Source: Caballeronia grimmiae
Lineage (GTDB): Bacteria; Pseudomonadota; Gammaproteobacteria; Burkholderiales; Burkholderiaceae
DNA length: 64,000 nucleotides
Direction of reading: 5' to 3'
Assembly (NCBI RefSeq): GCF_000698555.1
Contig: NZ_JFHE01000010.1
Location: forward strand, 1 to 64,000
The notes beneath the pieces were generated by a model that worked only from the letters and a program-made list of their open reading frames with translations, had not been told where the DNA came from and did not search any database. The position numbers and the translations under genes are program-made. The stretch's first letter is position 1, and every line of letters begins with the position of its first letter. This document shows, piece after piece, positions 45,012-54,504 of the stretch.

Positions 45012-46532
45012 TCAGTTTCTCGCAGTGTGGCCCGGCGGCGTCTGTCGCGCGTCGCGCAGCCTGCTGTGGCGGATGCCGTAGACGAAGTAAATGACGATGC
45101 CGATGGCCATCCATATGATGAGACGTATCCACGTATCGGCAGGCAGTCCCGTCATCAGAAAGACCGATGAAAGCGCGCCGAGCGGAGCGACGATGAATAC
45201 GGCAGGCGTCTTGAATGCGCGCTTGAGTTCCGGCTGTGTGATGCGCAGGACAAGCACGCCGATGCAGACGACCGCAAATGCGAACAGCGTGCCGATGCTG
45301 ACGAGTTCGCCGACGAGACCGATCGGCAGCAAGCCCGCCAGAACCATCACGATGAGTCCGGTCACGACCGTGGTGATGTACGGCGTATGAAAACGCGGAT
45401 GAATTTTCGATGCAAACGGCGGGAGCAAGCCGTCTCTCGCCATCGAATAAAAGATGCGCGGCTGGCTGAGCAGCAGTACGAGAATCACCGAAGTCAGGCC
45501 GAAAATGGCGCCGAGCTTCACGATGGGCGAAAGCCAGCGCATGCCGATTGCATCGACGCCGACGGCGATGGGGTCGGCGACGTTCAGCTTGTCGTAGGAC
45601 ACGATGCCGGTCAGCACGTATGAGACGAGCACATACAGGATCGTGCAGATCGTAAGCGAACCAAGCAGGCCGATAGGCATGTCGCGCCTTGGATTGCGTG
45701 TTTCCTGCGCCACGCAAGACACGGAATCGAAACCGATGTACGCGAAGAAAACCACCGCCGCGCCGCGCAAGACGCCGCTCAGGCCGAACACACCGGATTC
45801 GCCCGTATTCGGTGGAATGAATGCGCCAGTCGGATTGCTGGCCGTCACCCAGTGACTCGTATCGACATAACCGATGCCCGCCGCGATGAACGCGAGCACG
45901 ATCAGCACTTTGATCACTACGATGATGCTGTTGACGCGCGCCGATTCGCGAATGCCTATGACTAGCAACATCGTGATGAGCCCGACGATCACCATTGCTG
46001 GCACGTTGAGAATTGCGCCCGCATGACTCCATCCCTTGCCCGGTTCGTAAGCGAAGGGGGCCTGAGACAATTGCGGGGGTATATCGATATGCAAAGAATG
46101 TAGAAAGCTCACCACGTAGCCCGACCAGCCGATCGCGACCGTCGTTGCGCCAACGGCATATTCGAGTATCAGATCCCAGCCGATGAGCCAGGCGATCAGT
46201 TCGCCCATCGTGGCATACGCATAGGTATAGGCACTGCCGGACACCGGCACCGTCGATGCCATCTCCGCGTAGCAGAGCCCGGCGAGCGCGCATACGATTG
46301 CGCCGAGCACGAACGAAATACTGATCGCGGGGCCCGCATTCGTCGCCGCCGCATGACCCGTCAGCACGAAAATCCCCGCGCCGATGATGCACCCGATGCC
46401 GAGCAAGGTGACATCGAGCGAAGACAGCGAACGTTTCAGTGCATGTCCGCCATGCGTTTCCTGGAGCACCTCATCGGTTTCTGCCGCCTCGCTTTGCAGC
46501 GCAGCAACGGATTTCTTTCGCATGACGGTCAC
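45012..46532 (-). CDS. APC-family amino acid permease
   Basis: 506-residue inner-membrane transporter with 12 predicted helices, of the cationic amino-acid transporter / YfnA type. Helix 1 motif is [32 protein letters not shown] and [24 protein letters not shown] are family hallmarks. GTG 46532 lies 5 nt after AGGAGG and is preferred over the ATG three codons later. Monocistronic; convergent with the CoA transferase gene. Confidence 0.88.
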   Translation of the reverse strand: MTVMRKKSVAALQSEAAETDEVLQETHGGHALKRSLSSLDVTLLGIGCIIGAGIFVLTGHAAATNAGPAISISFVLGAIVCALAGLCYAEMASTVPVSGSAYTYAYATMGELIAWLIGWDLILEYAVGATTVAIGWSGYVVSFLHSLHIDIPPQLSQAPFAYEPGKGWSHAGAILNVPAMVIVGLITMLLVIGIRESARVNSIIVVIKVLIVLAFIAAGIGYVDTSHWVTASNPTGAFIPPNTGESGVFGLSGVLRGAAVVFFAYIGFDSVSCVAQETRNPRRDMPIGLLGSLTICTILYVLVSYVLTGIVSYDKLNVADPIAVGVDAIGMRWLSPIVKLGAIFGLTSVILVLLLSQPRIFYSMARDGLLPPFASKIHPRFHTPYITTVVTGLIVMVLAGLLPIGLVGELVSIGTLFAFAVVCIGVLVLRITQPELKRAFKTPAVFIVAPLGALSSVFLMTGLPADTWIRLIIWMAIGIVIYFVYGIRHSRLRDARQTPPGHTARN

Positions 46533-46818
46533 GATCGCCTCCTGGGTGACAGCCGCTGGCTGTCGAGATAAACGCTGTTCCGTGATAGCAGATTTCCCCG
46601 AGGAATACGAGTTTGCACGAGGCGTCTGCGCTGAACGCCCGTTCGCGCCAGCATTTCTTATGCCCCTGACCCTCTCGCCAGCGGGGGAATTCGCAAGCCG
46701 GTCCGCCGGGCGGTCGCGGCGCACTATAATCGGCTTGTCTGTTGCGCTCTCACAGCCGGAATCCGTTTCGCAACGGCGCGGAACGCTCTCCGATTACATT
46801 TCAACGTGGAGATCAAAT

Positions 46819-47475
46819 ATGTCCATCCGTATTGGTGACGAAGCCCCCGATTTCACCGCAGAGACCACGCAAGGCCAGATCCGGTTTCATGAATGGATCG
46901 GCGACCAATGGGCGATTCTTTTCTCGCATCCCAAGGACTTCACGCCCGTCTGCACCACGGAACTCGGTTACATGGCGAAGCTGAAGCCGGAGTTCGACAA
47001 GCGCAATACGAAGGTCATCGGGCTGTCCATCGATCCCGTGGATAACCATTCGAAGTGGGCGAAGGACATCGAGGAAACGCAGGGCGCAGCCGTGAACTAT
47101 CCGATGATCGGCGATGCGGACCTTAACGTGGCCAAGCTTTACGACATGATCCATCCGAACGCGAGCGGCGGCGGCCCGCGTACCGCTGTCGACAATGCGA
47201 CCATTCGCGCGGTGTTCATCATCGGCCCGGACAAGAAGATCAAGGCGACCTTCACTTATCCGATGAGCGCCGGCCGCAATTTCGACGAAGTGCTGCGCCT
47301 GCTCGATGCGCTGCAACTGAACGCGAAGCATACGGTGGCGACGCCCGTGAACTGGAAGCCGGGCGAAGACGTGATCATTCCGACGTCCGTATCCGACGAA
47401 GACGCAAAGAAGAAGTATCCGGAAGGCTTCAAGACGCTCAAGCCTTATCTCCGCACGGTGGCGCAGCCCAAGTAA
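46819..47475 (+). CDS. 1-Cys peroxiredoxin (Prx6/AhpC-TSA)
   Basis: 218-residue cytoplasmic peroxidase that reduces hydrogen peroxide and organic peroxides. Peroxidatic Cys45 is in DFTPVCTTE. No resolving Cys is visible, and the long C-terminal region (PVNWKPGEDVIIP) is typical of the Prx6 group. GGAG precedes ATG 46819. A terminator follows. The adjacent ferritin-like gene is also linked to oxidative stress. Confidence 0.92.
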   Translation: MSIRIGDEAPDFTAETTQGQIRFHEWIGDQWAILFSHPKDFTPVCTTELGYMAKLKPEFDKRNTKVIGLSIDPVDNHSKWAKDIEETQGAAVNYPMIGDADLNVAKLYDMIHPNASGGGPRTAVDNATIRAVFIIGPDKKIKATFTYPMSAGRNFDEVLRLLDALQLNAKHTVATPVNWKPGEDVIIPTSVSDEDAKKKYPEGFKTLKPYLRTVAQPK

Positions 47476-47490
47476 GCTCGTTGTGTTTCT

Positions 47491-47531
47491 GAGAGCGCGC
47501 TGTCCGTCCAAGGGCTGCGCGCTTTCTTTTA
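47491..47531 (+). terminator. Rho-independent terminator after the peroxiredoxin gene
   Basis: Stem AGCGCGC / GCGCGCT with a 16-nt loop and following TTTCTTTT, 18 nt after the stop. It reaches the 3' end of the convergent ferritin-like gene. Confidence 0.6.
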
Positions 47532-48002
47532 CACATGCCCGTTTCGTCTCTCGGGCGACGTTTCGACTTCGCCGGGGCGGCGCAGCATCTTGTCGACCTC
47601 GCCGGCATGCATTTCTTCGGTCTGAATCATCTGTCGCGCGTACTCCTCCAGCGCCACCGAACGATCCTCGACGAGTTTAAGCAATTGGCGATACAGGTCG
47701 AGCGCAACGTTTTCCGCTTGCAGTGATTCGCGCAAAATCGTCGCGATGTCAAACGTGTGATTGTCGAGAAGCGGGCCGATTTCCAGCGACGGATAAGCGC
47801 CTAGCGTCGTGATCCATTCGCCCGCCTGATGCGCATGCATCAGCGATTCGTCCGCCTGCGCGCGCAGCCATGACACGATCGGAATGCGGCCGAAGCCGAA
47901 CACGAGAAACGAATAATGCGTATAGCGCACGACGCCAGCGAGTTCGGATTCGAGAATCCGGTTCAATACGCCAACGACCTCTTCCTTGTCGAGTTCCGCC
48001 AT
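47529..48002 (-). CDS. Ferritin-like (bacterioferritin-type) protein
   Basis: 157-residue four-helix-bundle protein. Di-iron ligands are suggested by E in LESELAGVVRYTHYS, ExxxH in ADESLMHAHQAGEW, E in QAENVALDLYR and ExxH in QTEEMHAGEVDKML. Probably an iron-storing or DNA-protecting ferritin relative. ATG 48002 has CGGAGG 5 nt upstream, which decides against the ATG five codons earlier. Confidence 0.82.
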   Translation of the reverse strand: MAELDKEEVVGVLNRILESELAGVVRYTHYSFLVFGFGRIPIVSWLRAQADESLMHAHQAGEWITTLGAYPSLEIGPLLDNHTFDIATILRESLQAENVALDLYRQLLKLVEDRSVALEEYARQMIQTEEMHAGEVDKMLRRPGEVETSPERRNGHV

Positions 48003-48096
48003 CGTTGCCTCCGTCATTGCGTTGCAAAGCGCGTTACGGCCAGTCAGGACACTCGAACATTGTAGTCATTGATTTCACTTGGCGCGCTCGACGCGC

Positions 48097-48804
48097 TCAA
48101 ACCGGTTCTTCCACCCACATCGACGCACGCCCGAGCACTTGCCACATCGCAAGACGAGCGCCGCCGCCATCGGCTGTATCGATTGCACGCACGACGCGGC
48201 CATAGTCGCTCAGTTGCGATTCGGAGACGCGCGCAAGGGCATGCGGCTGCACGCGCAAGGACGCTTTCATCGCCCTGAGGCCCACGCGTACGACGCTTCC
48301 CATCTGCCGCAAGATTTCATCGCCGCTTGCATCGATGATGGTCGTCAGCAATGCATCCTCTGCCTGCGACTGCAAGTCCTCGGACGGCGAGGCGTGCACG
48401 AGCCGCTGAAAAGCTGCATTGATGCCGATGCGCTGATGCCGGTTCGCACGCGTCGCGGCAAGTTCGGCGGCGGGAGGATCGACAAGTGAACGGAAGTGAA
48501 TGAGCCGGCGCATGCAGTCGGGCTCGGGCAGGGCGCGCAGGCGCCATTCGGCGACTTCGGCATCGATGATCAGCCACTCGCTTGCCGGCCTGATTCGTGT
48601 GCCTGTCTTGGGTCGTACATCGAGCATGCGTCGCGAGATGAGGACGCTCAATGCTTCGCGCATGATGGTGCGGGACACGCCATGCTTCTTCGAGAGGATT
48701 ACTTGTGGGGGCAGGACATTGTCTTTGTATTCTCCGTTGACGATGCTCGCGACAAGCTGATTGACCACGCGCTTGACGAGCGATGCTTCATATCCATGGT
48801 TCAT
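48097..48804 (-). CDS. GntR-family regulator (FadR/FCD type)
   Basis: 235 residues. The N-terminal winged helix (about 8-75: LPPQVILSKKHGVSRTIMREALSVL, GTRIRP) precedes an all-helical FCD ligand-binding domain. The FCD histidines and acidic residues that bind metal and carboxylate ligand appear only partly conserved. Target and ligand are unknown; sugar-acid genes are common for this subgroup. The start at 48804 is set by the winged-helix N-terminus; the longer frame is not protein-like. Confidence 0.82.
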   Translation of the reverse strand: MNHGYEASLVKRVVNQLVASIVNGEYKDNVLPPQVILSKKHGVSRTIMREALSVLISRRMLDVRPKTGTRIRPASEWLIIDAEVAEWRLRALPEPDCMRRLIHFRSLVDPPAAELAATRANRHQRIGINAAFQRLVHASPSEDLQSQAEDALLTTIIDASGDEILRQMGSVVRVGLRAMKASLRVQPHALARVSESQLSDYGRVVRAIDTADGGGARLAMWQVLGRASMWVEEPV

Positions 48805-49250
48805 TTTTTGTTCTCGTGAAAACGCCCACGCTTCGGCTGCGCGTTGCCCGTCGACAGGCCGCGCCGCATTTTGTTTTTCCTGATGTGACGCCTCGGTGCG
48901 TCGAGAGTTGGTCTCCAGTGCCGCGATCGCCGTTCGACAATCGTTGCCAATATCGGACCGGCGCAGCACATGCCCCATAGCGGTCGGCCATTGTTGGAAA
49001 CCACCCGTCGATCCGCTGAAGCAAGCGTATCGTCCCGCGCTACGGTTTAACAATATGGTTCACGGCGAATTCGACTGACTATCGTGCGTCCGCCCACAAA
49101 GCAAGGGCATCGTCGGTTGCGCAAGCGTTTGCGCCTGACAGGCGTCGCAACACGTGCCGAGGCAAACGTTATGTTATTTTCTCGTCGCATGGATGAAGGC
49201 ATCGATTGTTGATGCCGCCGATGCAGTCACAAAGCTACGAGGAACAGGCT
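48805..49250. other. 446-nt divergent intergenic region
   Basis: Lies between the GntR gene and the ketopantoate-reductase-like gene, so it must hold two promoters. I see no credible gene, hairpin terminator or clear operator in it. Confidence 0.4.
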
Positions 49251-50150
49251 ATGAAATTTGCGGTAATGGGTGCGGGCGCGGTGGGCTGCTATTACGGCGG
49301 CATGCTGGCCCGCGCGGGTCACGATGTCGTGCTGATCGCACGGCGGCAACATGTAGAGGCCATTCAACGGGATGGTCTGAGGCTCGACACCAAGTCATTC
49401 GACGAGCACGTACGTCTGTCCGCAAGCACCGAACCTTCGGCTGCAGAAGGCGCGGATGTCGTGCTGTTTTGCGTGAAGTCGACGGATACCGACAGCGCGG
49501 CGCTTGCGCTCAAACCGTATCTGAATGAACGCACGCTCGTGGTGTCGCTGCAAAACGGCGTCGAGAACGCGGAACGCTTGCGTGAACTGTTGCCGCAGGA
49601 AGTCGCCGCGGCCGTCGTTTATGTAGCGACGGAACTGGCGGGGCCGGGGCATGTCCGGCATCACGGCAGGGGTGAACTCGTGATCGAGCCTTCGAGCATG
49701 AGTGAGGAAGTAGCTCGCACGCTGTCGGCCGCCTCGGTTCCCACTGAAATCTCCGATAATGTGCGCGGCGCGCTTTGGGCCAAGCTCGTCCTCAACTGCG
49801 CTTACAACGCGCTATCGGCGATTGCACAGACACCGTATGGACGCCTGGTTCAGGGAGAGGGCGTCACTCGGGTGATGCGCGACATCGTCGACGAATGCCT
49901 CGCTGTGGCGAACGCCGATGGCGTCACCATTCCCGGCGACGTGGATGCAGCAGTGCGCGGGATCGCACAGACGATGCCCAATCAGTATTCGTCGACTGCT
50001 CAGGACATGGCGCGCGGCAAACGCAGTGAGATTGATCACTTGAATGGATTGATCGTGCGCCGCGGAGAGGCGCTAGGCGTGCCGACGCCGGCTAATCGCA
50101 TGCTGCATGTGCTCGTCAAGCTACTGGAAGCCGAACGCGAGAAACGCTAA
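49251..50150 (+). CDS. Ketopantoate reductase-like protein
   Basis: 299-residue NADPH-dependent 2-dehydropantoate 2-reductase family enzyme. Rossmann motif GAGAVGCYYGGMLARAGHDV at the N-terminus, conserved CVKS and LQNGV loops, catalytic Lys in RGALWAKLVLNCAYNALSA, and a C-terminal helical domain with KRSEIDHLNG. The real substrate may be pantoate precursor or another 2-oxo acid, since several paralogues are usual in these genomes. GAGGAA precedes ATG 49251. Confidence 0.85.
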   Translation: MKFAVMGAGAVGCYYGGMLARAGHDVVLIARRQHVEAIQRDGLRLDTKSFDEHVRLSASTEPSAAEGADVVLFCVKSTDTDSAALALKPYLNERTLVVSLQNGVENAERLRELLPQEVAAAVVYVATELAGPGHVRHHGRGELVIEPSSMSEEVARTLSAASVPTEISDNVRGALWAKLVLNCAYNALSAIAQTPYGRLVQGEGVTRVMRDIVDECLAVANADGVTIPGDVDAAVRGIAQTMPNQYSSTAQDMARGKRSEIDHLNGLIVRRGEALGVPTPANRMLHVLVKLLEAEREKR

Positions 50151-50228
50151 GGCTGGGCACGGGCGATGCTGAAGTTTTGGGGCAAGCACGTATTTAAGAC
50201 GTGCTGCCTTACAAACCGGAGCTTCGCC

Positions 50229-50558
50229 ATGAAGTCATTCGTGAAAGCTGTGGCCGCCGCTGCCGTTCTGGTGGCGCCGGCAATGAGTTTCGCTCAGGAC
50301 AATTCGTCGATAACGCGTGCGCAAGTGCAGCAGGACCTGCGGCAGGTGGAAGCCGCGGGCTATAACCCTGCACAGTCGGACCGCACCACCTACCCGAACG
50401 ATGTACAAGCCGCCGAGCGCCGCGCTTCTCAGCAGAACGGGGCGATGAGAGGCGACGAAAGCGAGTACGGCGGCGCCAACGGCGGAAGCTCGGCAGCCGG
50501 CATGCGTTCGATGCGCCCGATGAACGACAGCAATCAGTCTGTCTATTTTGGGCATTGA
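50229..50558 (+). CDS. Exported DUF4148 protein
   Basis: 109-residue periplasmic protein, typical of Burkholderiaceae. Signal peptide of about 22 residues (ending SFA) followed by the DUF4148 motif TRAQVQQDLRQVEAAGYNPAQ and a disordered Ser/Gly/Asn-rich tail. The function of the family is unknown. It has its own gene slot, 78 nt after the preceding stop. Confidence 0.8.
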   Translation: MKSFVKAVAAAAVLVAPAMSFAQDNSSITRAQVQQDLRQVEAAGYNPAQSDRTTYPNDVQAAERRASQQNGAMRGDESEYGGANGGSSAAGMRSMRPMNDSNQSVYFGH

Positions 50559-50600
50559 GTTGCACTGCACGTCGACGGCTGTCAGTGCTTAACGCTATAT

Positions 50601-50628
50601 AAAAAAGGCCCGGCAGAACTGCCGGGCC
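50601..50628 (-). terminator. Terminator hairpin oriented for the minus strand
   Basis: 10-bp stem GGCCCGGCAG / CTGCCGGGCC with a 2-nt loop. The T-run (six T) is on the minus strand, whereas the plus-strand continuation is AAAAGG. It may still serve the DUF4148 gene partly, but it points to a minus-strand transcript from 50629-51263, where no minus-strand gene is seen. Confidence 0.55.
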
Positions 50629-51263
50629 AAAAGGGGATGATCGTCGCCTGCGCCTCAAACGCCGTTGCGTGCGCTAAAGGCGTTGCCCGGTCTGATCATC
50701 CGCGTGGACAAATTCGAAATCGAAATAACCGTCCATATAGTTTTAGATACTGTCGCTTAAACCAGGCTTAAGCGGCGCGGTCATTGATGCGGAATATATA
50801 TCCGCCCATTTCGTCTAGCCGTCTTCAGCGCACTGCGCCCGCACGTTACTCTTCTTTTTCCAGCGCCGGTCTGGCTCACCTGATCCGACAGAGTTGCTCG
50901 CCGGAAATAACTTCCGCTTGTTCAAACGCCTGAAAGCTGCGGGAGTGTCACACAGCAAACATTTCTTGGTTTGATGCTGTATGTTTGCTAGCATGTAGTC
51001 ATAACAGCGGCGCGCAAACGGTTTCGAACCTCGCCTTTCGCGCGGAACAACCGCTCCCCGATGCAATGCGCCTGGCGTGCATTGTGTACAACACGCCCAC
51101 TGATCCTGACCTCTTGCTTGGTTTTTCACAGGCGACGGGCACGGTCAGGGTCGCCGTTATTCCTGGCTTCTTGCAGGTGTCATACATATACAGTGACGTC
51201 GTTCGAATGGCGAATGACGCGAGGAAGCTTTGCGCTTGTAATCCGAGACCTTGCGGAGGAAAC
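50629..51263. other. 635-nt region without a supported gene
   Basis: Only short frames with poor protein character. Upstream codons in frame with the gene at 51264 are rejected because that gene has a perfect ribosome site at its GTG. Contains AT-rich stretches around 50730-50800 that could be promoters. Confidence 0.35.
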
Positions 51264-51665
51264 GTGCAAACGGAACTGAGCCAACGGCTTGCGAAAGCAT
51301 TGCGACGCTGTGCGTCTCATCGGCAATTGCTGACCTATCAGCGTTTTCATTCATTATGTGACAAGGGCGTGCCACTGGTACAAAGGTATGCCGCACTTGA
51401 AACCGCCGTGCAAACGCTAGGTGATTTGCGTGATATTGATTATGGCGTGCTTCTCGCGCTCGATAGCGGACTACCCGGCACAGAGTTTTTCCAGCGTTAT
51501 CTTCGTTATCGTCACAGCGAATACGTTCAGACGATGGGCGATCCCAAATATCAACCACAGACACTCGCCCGCAAGAAGGCCCTCGTGGCGAGTGAGCGGG
51601 CGCGTGTCTACGCGCACGCCCGCACAGCCGACGAGCAACCTGCGACGGTAAGCATCGCCGCGTAA
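51264..51665 (+). CDS. Hypothetical protein
   Basis: 133 residues, GTG start supported by GGAGG 5 nt upstream. Highly charged, mainly helical and soluble (LSQRLAKALRRCASHRQLLTYQRFHSLC, FFQRYLRYRHSEYVQTM). I do not recognise a family. No membrane segment or signal peptide. It stands alone between two gene-poor stretches. Confidence 0.55.
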   Translation: MQTELSQRLAKALRRCASHRQLLTYQRFHSLCDKGVPLVQRYAALETAVQTLGDLRDIDYGVLLALDSGLPGTEFFQRYLRYRHSEYVQTMGDPKYQPQTLARKKALVASERARVYAHARTADEQPATVSIAA

Positions 51666-51975
51666 CTGCGACGGGCCTTGGCCGCGTTGCGTACGCCACT
51701 TCCGTCCTGCTCAATCCGAGCTTTGCATTTGCCTGCGACAATTGCGCTTCTGCTTCGCTGCGTGGCGCGTTGGCAAGCGCACATACGCGCTTGCAAGTAC
51801 GCGCCTGCGTATCGGTGTTGCACGAATCAACCAGAAAAAACGGGTCGCTTCATCAACGATTCAATCGTCGTTTATGCCGCTATGTTGGCAAGGCGACTTT
51901 GAAAGGCCGTCTCGATTCCTATCATTGTACGGAATAGCCCGCCGATCGTTTTCATTTCGGAAGGCGGGTTAGGCG

Positions 51976-52001
51976 TCGGGAATGCATCGCGTCATTCCCG
52001 A
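51976..52001. repeat. Inverted repeat upstream of the tandem hydrolase gene
   Basis: Perfect 9-bp repeat TCGGGAATG / CATTCCCGA with an 8-nt spacer, about 75 nt before ATG 52076, in the gene-free gap 51666-52075. There is no U-run, so an operator or mRNA hairpin is more likely than a terminator. Confidence 0.4.
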
Positions 52002-52075
52002 TTGCGCGCAAAGTCAAGGCAGAGGGAGCGGGGGCATCCCTTACTTTGTACGCCGCCAGAGACGAGGACATAACA

Positions 52076-53887
52076 ATGAAACCGGTGGTATTCGGCAGTC
52101 GTTTCGGATGGCTGCATGCGGGGGCCAGCAAGCGCGGCGTGGTGCTGTGCAATACATACGGCCACGAATATGTATGGACCTATAGCGGCATGCGTGTGCT
52201 TGCGGAAGCGCTCGCAGCGCGTGGCGTTTGGGTGTTGCGTTTCGACTATCGCGGCACCGGAGACTCGAGCGGTGAAGATGCAGCGCCCGGACAGTATGAA
52301 TCCTCGATCGACGATATCGGCGCCGCCGTCGATTTTCTCAAGGCGCAAACGGGCATCGAGCACGTCACGCTATGCGGCTTTCGCGTCGGCACCGCGTTCG
52401 CGGTGGAGGCGGCGCTAAAGCGTCCCGTCGATGATCTCGTGCTGCTTGCGCCTGTCGTCAGCGGACGCACTTACATGCGTGAACTGAGCGTGACGCGCAA
52501 GACGTGGCTCGACCAGCTCGCTGCGCCGCTTCGTGAAATACAGCCGCAGGACGGACCGCTCAATGTGCTCGGTCAGGCGTACGGCGACGATCTCAAGCGT
52601 TCGCTCGAATCCATCGATCTGCCGGCGAGCGTCAAGCGCGCGGGCGTTGCACCGGCGCGCCGCGCGTTGCTGATGCACGGACGGATCGGCTCGAAAGATC
52701 CGCTGCGCGATGCGCTCGTCCAAGCGGGCGTCGATGCACAGTCGCAAGTCTTCGATGACATGACGGGCTTCATTCAGGAATCCGCGTTCACGGTGACACC
52801 TCATGCGGCGTTTGCCAAAGTGGTCGAATGGATCGCGGAGGATCAGCCTCGCCAACCGGTCAAGGCATTTTCGCCGTGGCCTGAAGAGGACTTGCGCATT
52901 GAAACGCCCGAAGCGATCGAGCGGCCGGTTTGCATCGGCGAGGAGGGCATCTTTGGCATTCTGTGTGAGCCGCGCCTGGCAGCGTCGCGCAACTCGGTGT
53001 ACTTGCTTGCGAATACATCGTCGAGCTCGCGAGTCGGCGACAGTAGATTGTCCGTGCGTATTGCGCGGGACCTGGCAAGACGCGGCATCGCTTCATTGCG
53101 TTTCGATGCGCGTGGCCGTGGCGACAGTCCCGCTGTGCCGGGTATCGAGCAATCGGACACGCCGTATCAACGCATATATAACCCGGTAGCGACGCAAGAC
53201 ACGGCTGCTGCAGCACGATGGTTATCGCGCCAGGGCTACAAGTCGATCGTTTCGTTCGGCATTTGCTCCGGCGGCTATCACGCGCTCAAAGCCGCGGTGA
53301 TCGAAACGGCTATCACCGGCGTGGTCGCAGTGAATATCCCCACGTTCAAGCAGCCAGAAAACAAGACTGCTGAAGCGATGCGTGAATCGACGCGCAACTC
53401 AATGGCCGGTTATGCAGCGTCGATGTTCGAACTCGATAAATGGAAAGCGATCCTGCGCGGCGACAAGAACCTTTTGCGCGTGCTTGGCTTTATCGGCAAC
53501 TATGTGACGACGCGTGCGCGTTCGCGTATCGCTGATGCATTCAGGCTCGACAGTCTGAGTCATACGCCGCCGGAACAGGCGACGACGCCTCAAAGCATCG
53601 CCCGGGCGCTGGACGCTAAAGGGGTGAAAACGGTGCTTGTCTATGGGAGCTATGACGCGGGTCTGGATGTGCTTGCGGCACATTGCGGCAAGCTCGGCAC
53701 GCGGCTCGCGCGTTACAAGAGCGTGCGTGTGATGACCTTCGGCGATATCGATCATTCGCTGTTCAATCCAGCGAGTTCTGCGCGAGTGATTGCGTTGTGC
53801 GAGAGCGTCTGCAAGGAGACGTATGCGCCAGCGCCGCAGCCGGTTATCACGGTGCGTGCGCCGGCTGGGCCTTGGAGGAAGGCTTAG
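52076..53887 (+). CDS. Tandem alpha/beta-hydrolase protein with unusual nucleophile sites
   Basis: 603 residues made of two alpha/beta-hydrolase units (about 1-270 and 295-600). In the first, the nucleophile elbow reads LCGFRVGT, with Arg where Ser is expected. In the second it reads FGICSGGYH, placing Cys as nucleophile, with a possible catalytic His in GDIDHSLF. The second unit could be a thioesterase/dienelactone-hydrolase-like enzyme; the first is probably inactive and structural. Related fused hydrolases occur near polysaccharide genes, but none is adjacent here. GAGGA precedes ATG 52076. Confidence 0.75.
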   Translation: MKPVVFGSRFGWLHAGASKRGVVLCNTYGHEYVWTYSGMRVLAEALAARGVWVLRFDYRGTGDSSGEDAAPGQYESSIDDIGAAVDFLKAQTGIEHVTLCGFRVGTAFAVEAALKRPVDDLVLLAPVVSGRTYMRELSVTRKTWLDQLAAPLREIQPQDGPLNVLGQAYGDDLKRSLESIDLPASVKRAGVAPARRALLMHGRIGSKDPLRDALVQAGVDAQSQVFDDMTGFIQESAFTVTPHAAFAKVVEWIAEDQPRQPVKAFSPWPEEDLRIETPEAIERPVCIGEEGIFGILCEPRLAASRNSVYLLANTSSSSRVGDSRLSVRIARDLARRGIASLRFDARGRGDSPAVPGIEQSDTPYQRIYNPVATQDTAAAARWLSRQGYKSIVSFGICSGGYHALKAAVIETAITGVVAVNIPTFKQPENKTAEAMRESTRNSMAGYAASMFELDKWKAILRGDKNLLRVLGFIGNYVTTRARSRIADAFRLDSLSHTPPEQATTPQSIARALDAKGVKTVLVYGSYDAGLDVLAAHCGKLGTRLARYKSVRVMTFGDIDHSLFNPASSARVIALCESVCKETYAPAPQPVITVRAPAGPWRKA

Positions 53888-54504
53888 GCTGAGGTGCCTC
53901 GGGCCGGCGATGCGTTTGCCGGCCTTGGCGTTACCATTGCGTTCGGCGAGCGCGACGTTTGAACTTGGCCAAAAGCGGACATTTCTAATGAGCCCAATCC
54001 GGACATTACTAAAAAGCTCTAACAACAAAAATTATCGCTAATTTGCGTTATGTCAACTACGCGATGTGCCCATGCGGCTGTAAATCTCCGACCGCGCCAA
54101 CGCCTCCCCACAACCTCGCCTTGACATCGAATAACGCCTGACTTGCCATCGCTTGCCCGCGTCACTCTTAACACCGAACCGAAGCACGAAGCCAGCGTTA
54201 CGACGAGACCAGCTTCTGTCCTTGTGCCGCCATCGAAATCATGTTCAAGCAGGCGCCGGGGACGACGCCAGCCCGGCGCGCCGACGCCTCATGTTAGACG
54301 TCGGCGGCGCAGAGAACGTCCACCAGTTGCTTCTTCCTGCCCATCTCGACATCCTCATCGCGCTCGCGTCGCTTCGTCGAAGAACGGCGAATGCGTCGGC
54401 GAGCGGCCGAGCGCGTCGCGTCGCGTGCCGCAACCCGCGTACGTCGGGCCCGCTCGTCTACATACGACTTGCTCCGAGACGAGCCCCCGAGTGCCACACG
54501 AAAT
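53888..54504. other. 617-nt gene-poor stretch with possible IS remnants
   Basis: Contains a GGCCGGC / GCCGGCC hairpin (53902-53924) after the hydrolase gene. Two copies of the motif (G/C)CGGACATT(T/A)CTAA follow at 53975-53988 and 53999-54012, next to an AT-rich patch. The spaced CGGACATT repeats resemble ends of IS21-type elements, but no transposase or opposite end is found. The remainder to 54504 has no credible gene; a minus-strand frame ending near 54294 looks degenerate. Confidence 0.4.
53975..54012. repeat. Direct repeat of a CGGACATT motif, possible IS end
   Basis: GCGGACATTTCTAA and CCGGACATTACTAA occur with a 24-nt period. IS21-family termini carry such multiple transposase-binding repeats; assignment is by resemblance only. 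Confidence 0.35.

Noticed and set aside
50985-51263. Upstream extension of the hypothetical protein at 51264
   Set aside because: GGAGG 5 nt before GTG 51264 and non-protein-like composition of the extension.
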